In this document: piece after piece, positions 6,258 to 8,295 of the stretch
How positions within the stretch are numbered: the first letter of the stretch is position 1
How the letters are laid out: each line of letters opens with the position of its first letter
Source of the DNA: Alphaproteobacteria bacterium
GTDB lineage: Bacteria; Pseudomonadota; Alphaproteobacteria; Puniceispirillales; Puniceispirillaceae
Reading direction: 5' to 3'
NCBI GenBank assembly: GCA_022425565.1
Contig: JAKMFG010000251.1
Span: 1 to 8,295 of the forward strand
Length of the DNA stretch: 8,295 nucleotides
Made by a program: the position numbers and the translations under genes
The notes under the pieces: generated by a model
The model's database searches: none
What the model saw: only the letters and a program-made list of their open reading frames with translations
Told to the model about the DNA's origin: nothing

Positions 6258-6558
6258 GACCTGACAGTTCAATCCCTCTGGCACGCAGTGGTGGCGCATG
6301 GGACGCGAGATCCCACAGACGTCTACTGTGCTTTGAAGGGTGGCAGGTTCAGGCTCACCATTCATTTGCCTGTGCTGGAACTGCTCTTCACTTAGACCAT
6401 GATTATCGAGCCTTCCTGCGCCATTGGCGCCGGCCACAACAACCAGACACCCTTTGTCGGCGCACGGTTGCGAAGGTTGCTGGAGGAGTGGTTGTCGGAT
6501 TACTCTCAACCGGTGGCATCGACAATTTTTGCAACGGTGGCCTAATCAGGAGTTTTTC
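6258..6558. other. Spacer between small-RNA copy 1 and the 109-residue gene
   Basis: The first 140 bases show no gene and no clear promoter. The rest contains a possible 48-codon frame (6399-6545, listed separately). A longer plus-strand frame starting at 6424 is just the upstream extension of the 109-residue gene and is not used. Confidence 0.4.
6399..6545 (+). CDS. Possible 48-aa ORF just upstream of the ferredoxin-like-fold gene
   Basis: ATG 6399 to TAA 6543-6545 encodes 48 residues, with CAIGAGHNNQTPF early and a helix-like RLRRLLEEWLSDY (23-35). The stop is 13 bases before the next start, and the next gene's ribosome site follows the stop directly, which fits a leader ORF or translational coupling. 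Against it, there is no Shine-Dalgarno before the ATG and no recognised family. It overlaps another open frame. Treat it as a weak candidate. Confidence 0.25.
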   Translation: MIIEPSCAIGAGHNNQTPFVGARLRRLLEEWLSDYSQPVASTIFATVA

Positions 6559-6888
6559 ATGACGTCCAATGCCGGCTTCACTAATGTTTCAGTTCAAAAA
6601 TTTGCGTCGGAGGGCGACCTTGCATTGTTTGAGCGGAACTGGTCTGAACACAGGGATCTGGTGCTAGGCAAGCTTGGTGCGAAGGGGCTGGTTGGCTTCA
6701 CAGCACATCAGGTTTGGAACCAGGATGAAAACCTTACCCGTATGTATATTTTCGAATATGAGAGCCCAGAAGCTGTTAAAGCCTGCCTTCCCGTCTGGAA
6801 GGAGCTTGAGACTGCCATTTTTGGAGGCATCGCGATGAAGCTAACATCTTATCGCGGTGTGACTGTCGAATCTTGGAAACGTGATTGA
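6559..6888 (+). CDS. Small protein of 109 aa with predicted ferredoxin-like (dimeric alpha-beta barrel) fold
   Basis: Start ATG 6559 is set by AGGAG (6548-6552) six bases upstream; the frame is open further up but without such a site. The sequence alternates strand (FTNVSVQKFA, 7-16), helix (GDLALFERNWSEHRDLVLGK, 19-38), strand-turn-strand (LVGFTAHQVWNQDENLTRMY, 44-63, then IFEYES), helix (PEAVKACLPVWKELETAIFG, 70-89) and strands (AMKLTSYRGVTVES). That order fits the small ferredoxin-like fold used by antibiotic-biosynthesis-monooxygenase-type and stress-responsive dimeric barrel proteins. No catalytic motif is recognisable, so neither enzyme activity nor ligand can be named. It is the only medium-sized intact gene between the two small-RNA units and has no intrinsic terminator close by. 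It is soluble, with no signal peptide. Confidence 0.8.
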   Translation: MTSNAGFTNVSVQKFASEGDLALFERNWSEHRDLVLGKLGAKGLVGFTAHQVWNQDENLTRMYIFEYESPEAVKACLPVWKELETAIFGGIAMKLTSYRGVTVESWKRD

Positions 6889-7122
6889 AGCTGGTCAGGC
6901 AACCACCCGTTCAACAACAACCAATGCCCCCACAGGCTCCCCGGTAGATGTGCGGTGGTGACGCAGTGACGCAAGCTTTCACAAAGCGCACTGTCTATAA
7001 GTCCCGTACCCAACTGGGGGGTGCTATCCAGTCGAGTGTTAACTCATTCCTGGACATAGGGTACGGGGCACCCTACCGGTTTGCTCTGGCGACCGATGAG
7101 TCCCTCGATAGGTCGATGACCA
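6889..7122. other. Structured non-coding stretch between the 109-residue gene and small-RNA unit 2
   Basis: ACCACC (6902-6907) and GGTGGT (6954-6959) could pair across a long loop. A 60-codon frame from ATG 6948 to 7130 has no ribosome site and runs through strongly paired sequence, so I do not call it. The main content is the folded element at 7003-7073. Confidence 0.5.
7003..7073 (+). ncRNA. Candidate structured RNA element with competing or pseudoknotted pairings
   Basis: CCCGTACCC (7003-7011) is a perfect complement of GGGTACGGG (7059-7067). Inside, TATCCAG (7025-7031) pairs with CTGG (7050-7053) plus ATA (7056-7058) across a two-base bulge, and GAGT/ACTC (7034-7037 with 7042-7045) caps it. 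GGGTGC (7019-7024) also pairs with GCACCC (7068-7073), crossing the outer helix. The crossing pairs give either a pseudoknot or a two-state switch. Strand is assumed from the neighbouring plus-strand units. No known riboswitch class is recognised. Confidence 0.45.
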
Positions 7123-7163
7123 TTTTGTGATTAGCGCAACGCTGTTTTGCACAACTTGTGGCT
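7123..7163 (+). promoter_or_regulatory. Conserved upstream block of small-RNA unit 2 (likely promoter region)
   Basis: Partner of 6095-6135 (32 of 41 bases identical, ungapped). TTGCAC (7147-7152) aligns with TTGCGC of copy 1 and lies at nearly the same distance from the terminator (94 versus 98 bases). A matching -10 element is not evident. Confidence 0.5.
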
Positions 7164-7177
7164 GTGTAGTGAGAATC

Positions 7178-7280
7178 TGCTGGCTAAGGTGTCCCTAGCT
7201 TGTTGTTTCCCCCTCCCCCGGAAACGACGGCTGGAATATCGGCCCTCAGTGAATAGCACCTCACTGGGGGCCTTTTCTTT
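7178..7280 (+). ncRNA. Candidate trans-acting small RNA, copy 2, with all-pyrimidine anti-Shine-Dalgarno loop
   Basis: Paralogue of the RNA at 6150-6257; the 5' end is estimated and the 3' end is set by the terminator. The loop hairpin is GTTGTTTCC (7202-7210) with GGAAACGAC (7220-7228), nine pairs including one T-G, displaying the nine-base loop CCCTCCCCC (7211-7219). Lower pairing AGC/GCT (7197-7199 with 7230-7232) replaces AGGC/GCCT of copy 1. A short 5' hairpin (GCTA..TAGC, within about 7183-7199) may also form. Differences from copy 1 mostly preserve pairing. The exposed loop should bind GGAGGG-like ribosome sites, so repression of translation is the likely mode. Divergent stems but a shared loop suggest overlapping targets with separate control. 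Confidence 0.7.
7241..7280 (+). terminator. Intrinsic terminator of small-RNA copy 2
   Basis: GGCCCTCAGTGA (7241-7252) pairs with TCACTGGGGGCC (7261-7272) around an eight-base loop, followed by TTTTCTTT (7273-7280). Arms and T-tract are identical to copy 1, and only the loop differs (ATAGCACC here, TAAGTACCT there). Confidence 0.93.
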
Positions 7281-7315
7281 GGCCTCTCTCCTTATGCGAA
7301 TTTGATCCAGAGGAA

Positions 7316-7347
7316 GGCGCAGACTAACTTTGGCGCAGACTAACTTT
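7316..7347. repeat. Perfect 16-bp tandem duplication
   Basis: GGCGCAGACTAACTTT occurs at 7316-7331 and again at 7332-7347 with no mismatch. It follows the terminator of small-RNA copy 2 by 35 bases. Being perfect, it is probably a recent slippage duplication, or a paired protein site. Confidence 0.9.
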
Positions 7348-7431
7348 GTCATGGTGTCGCATTACCTTGCGTGATGATTTTTGCAGCCCACCTCTACAAC
7401 AGAACTAACAACAGCAAACTTGGAGTTGGCT

Positions 7432-7569
7432 ATGTTTCTAACAGCGAAAATTCATGTGGTTTCGGGGATGGTGATTGGTGCTTTGGCCGTTATGGCTGCG
7501 AAGCAGATGTGCAAGCAACGCAAGACAAGCAAGCGCTCCCCTGTGCCAGCCAGTCCGCCGCAGGCGTAA
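7432..7569 (+). CDS. Small single-helix membrane peptide (45 aa), unknown function
   Basis: ATG 7432 to TAA 7567-7569, with GGAG (7422-7425) six bases upstream. The frame is open back to a TTG at 7381, but the ATG has the ribosome site. The peptide has a short N terminus, one hydrophobic helix (about residues 7-23, IHVVSGMVIGALAVMAA), then a basic tail KQMCKQRKTSKR and a proline-rich end SPVPASPPQA. Basic residues after the helix predict N-out, C-in, the reverse of the 46- and 48-residue peptides. No family is recognised. It lies between small-RNA unit 2 and the broken recombinase and has no obvious partner gene. The inverted repeat at 7614-7638 follows it and lacks a T-run. Confidence 0.55.
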   Translation: MFLTAKIHVVSGMVIGALAVMAAKQMCKQRKTSKRSPVPASPPQA

Positions 7570-7613
7570 TCCCACGGGTGGTGCGACAATGGTCAACGCC
7601 GAGACCATGAGCC

Positions 7614-7638
7614 TGTCGATGGACTCAACCCATCGACA
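7614..7638. repeat. Perfect 9-bp inverted repeat
   Basis: TGTCGATGG (7614-7622) and CCATCGACA (7630-7638) flank a seven-base centre. No T-run is present on either side. It lies between the 45-residue gene and the 3' end of the recombinase remnant, so it could be a weak bidirectional terminator or a protein-binding or recombination site. A second imperfect hairpin (GATC-TAA-GATC core) sits just right of it at about 7650-7668. Confidence 0.6.
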
Positions 7639-7670
7639 ACACACGGCATAGGCCGTGATCTAAGATCGGC

Positions 7671-8295
7671 TTACGTTTTGACTAGGAAAGCAATGGTGCC
7701 CGGGGGCTGAGTTCGACGCCTCTTACAAGCGCCATCCAGATGGATATCTCCAGCCTGCAAGCCACAGGCTTCTGACAGGCGCATGCCTGTGTCACTGATC
7801 ATAGCAATGAGCCAGCGCGGCTCATCATCCAGTGCCATGCATTCTCGCTGGATGGTAAGTAATGCATTAGCAGGGATCGGCAACCTTTTCTTCTTCACCT
7901 CATCATCCGGGATAAAGGTGCCGCTGAAAACATTGGTCACCGACAACCCATGTTCTCGGATAGCAAGATTGATGACCGCTCGCACAGAAGAGAAGACACG
8001 CTTAACGGATGATGAGGACATCCCGCGCTCGAACAGGTAATCCCTGAACCGTCCTGCGTCTGATACCTCGAGTGATGTCAGACTGTCATGCCCGAGGCAC
8101 TCGATCAGGTAGCGGATGCTGCGTTCTGATGATTCAAAGAACAGGCTGGTCTTCCCCGTACCCTTCAGACGGTGATAGAGCGTCAGCGCGTCAGTCAAAC
8201 TGTAACTGTCAGCCGCAACCGTTCTAGCCTCTGGCAAGACCGTCATGCCAAGCTCCTTCGTATAGATCATCTCCATCCGCAGACTGTCCCAGTAT
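7671..8295 (-). pseudogene. Tyrosine recombinase (phage-type integrase), C-terminally truncated and running off the right edge
   Basis: The minus-strand frame is open from the right edge to TAA at 7671. ATG 8276 is an internal methionine at most, because upstream codons read YWDSLR without a stop. A helical SAM-like core-binding domain covers about residues 25-120 from that methionine (SLTDALTLYHRL, then SSVKRVFSSVRAVINLAI). The catalytic domain starts at about 130 and keeps the first active-site arginine in SDTGMRLSEACGLQAGDIHL (161-180, R166). After G182 (about position 7731) the family pattern stops. The last 19 residues (ACKRRRTQPPG...) are unlike integrases, and the lysine, His-x-x-Arg and tyrosine nucleophile are absent. 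I could not find them in the other minus-strand frames nearby. It should be inactive and likely marks the end of a decayed genomic island. Confidence 0.85.

Noticed and set aside
6195..6395. Plus-strand 66-codon frame over small-RNA copy 1
   Set aside because: It runs straight through the terminator hairpin and T-tract and has no ribosome site.
6948..7130. Plus-strand 60-codon frame before small-RNA copy 2
   Set aside because: No Shine-Dalgarno, no hydrophobic or domain pattern, and it spans the strongly paired element at 7003-7073, which explains the sequence better.
7131..7352. Minus-strand 73-codon frame
   Set aside because: It is the antisense of small-RNA copy 2. It shares the peptide KEKAPSE with the minus-strand frame over copy 1 simply because the terminators are identical.
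7680..7731. Sequence ending GGGCACCA on the minus strand, considered as the 3' end of a tRNA or tmRNA attachment site
   Set aside because: It contains a TCGAA-like string, but the five-pair T-arm stem cannot form at the required positions and no matching 5' half is present.

Overview
The window looks like a chromosomal segment of an alphaproteobacterium, probably a marine type. The left half is GC-rich, its best-conserved genes resemble alphaproteobacterial families, and the right half carries small RNAs of a style known from that class. The genus is inferred, not shown.

Positions 1-4730 hold ordinary, densely packed metabolic genes. First is a 683- or 674-residue flavin/iron-sulfur oxidoreductase of the trimethylamine dehydrogenase/dienoyl-CoA reductase type, then a Bcr/CflA-type MFS exporter on the same strand. 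A convergent gene encodes a nitroreductase-fold protein that is almost certainly an iodotyrosine deiodinase homologue (E96, Y100 and K121 are all kept). Divergent from it is a YqaA/DedA-type membrane protein. The last two both appear to use TTG starts chosen by good Shine-Dalgarno sequences.

Positions 4731-7670 are very different: lower in GC by eye, with long non-coding stretches and almost only tiny genes. There are four possible single- or two-helix membrane peptides (48, 59, 46 and 45 residues), one 109-residue ferredoxin-like-fold protein and a possible 48-residue leader ORF before it. The most interesting content is a pair of related small-RNA units, at about 6095-6257 and 7123-7280. 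Each ends in an intrinsic terminator with identical 12-base arms. Each has, just before it, a hairpin whose stem sequence differs between copies but still pairs, and whose loop is C-rich and anti-Shine-Dalgarno-like (CCTCCCCCC and CCCTCCCCC). Between the two units are the 109-residue gene and an elaborately folded stretch at 7003-7073 that can pair in two competing or pseudoknotted ways. An 11-bp-period tandem repeat (5144-5198), a perfect 16-bp duplication (7316-7347) and a double palindrome before the 46-residue gene add further structure.

Positions 7671-8295 hold a tyrosine recombinase on the minus strand. It is open at the right window edge and broken after its first catalytic arginine, so it lacks the Lys, His-x-x-Arg and Tyr parts of the active site. 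It looks like the remnant of the integrase that brought in some or all of the RNA/small-peptide region. Nothing in the window shows a complete mobile element, CRISPR array, tRNA or rRNA.
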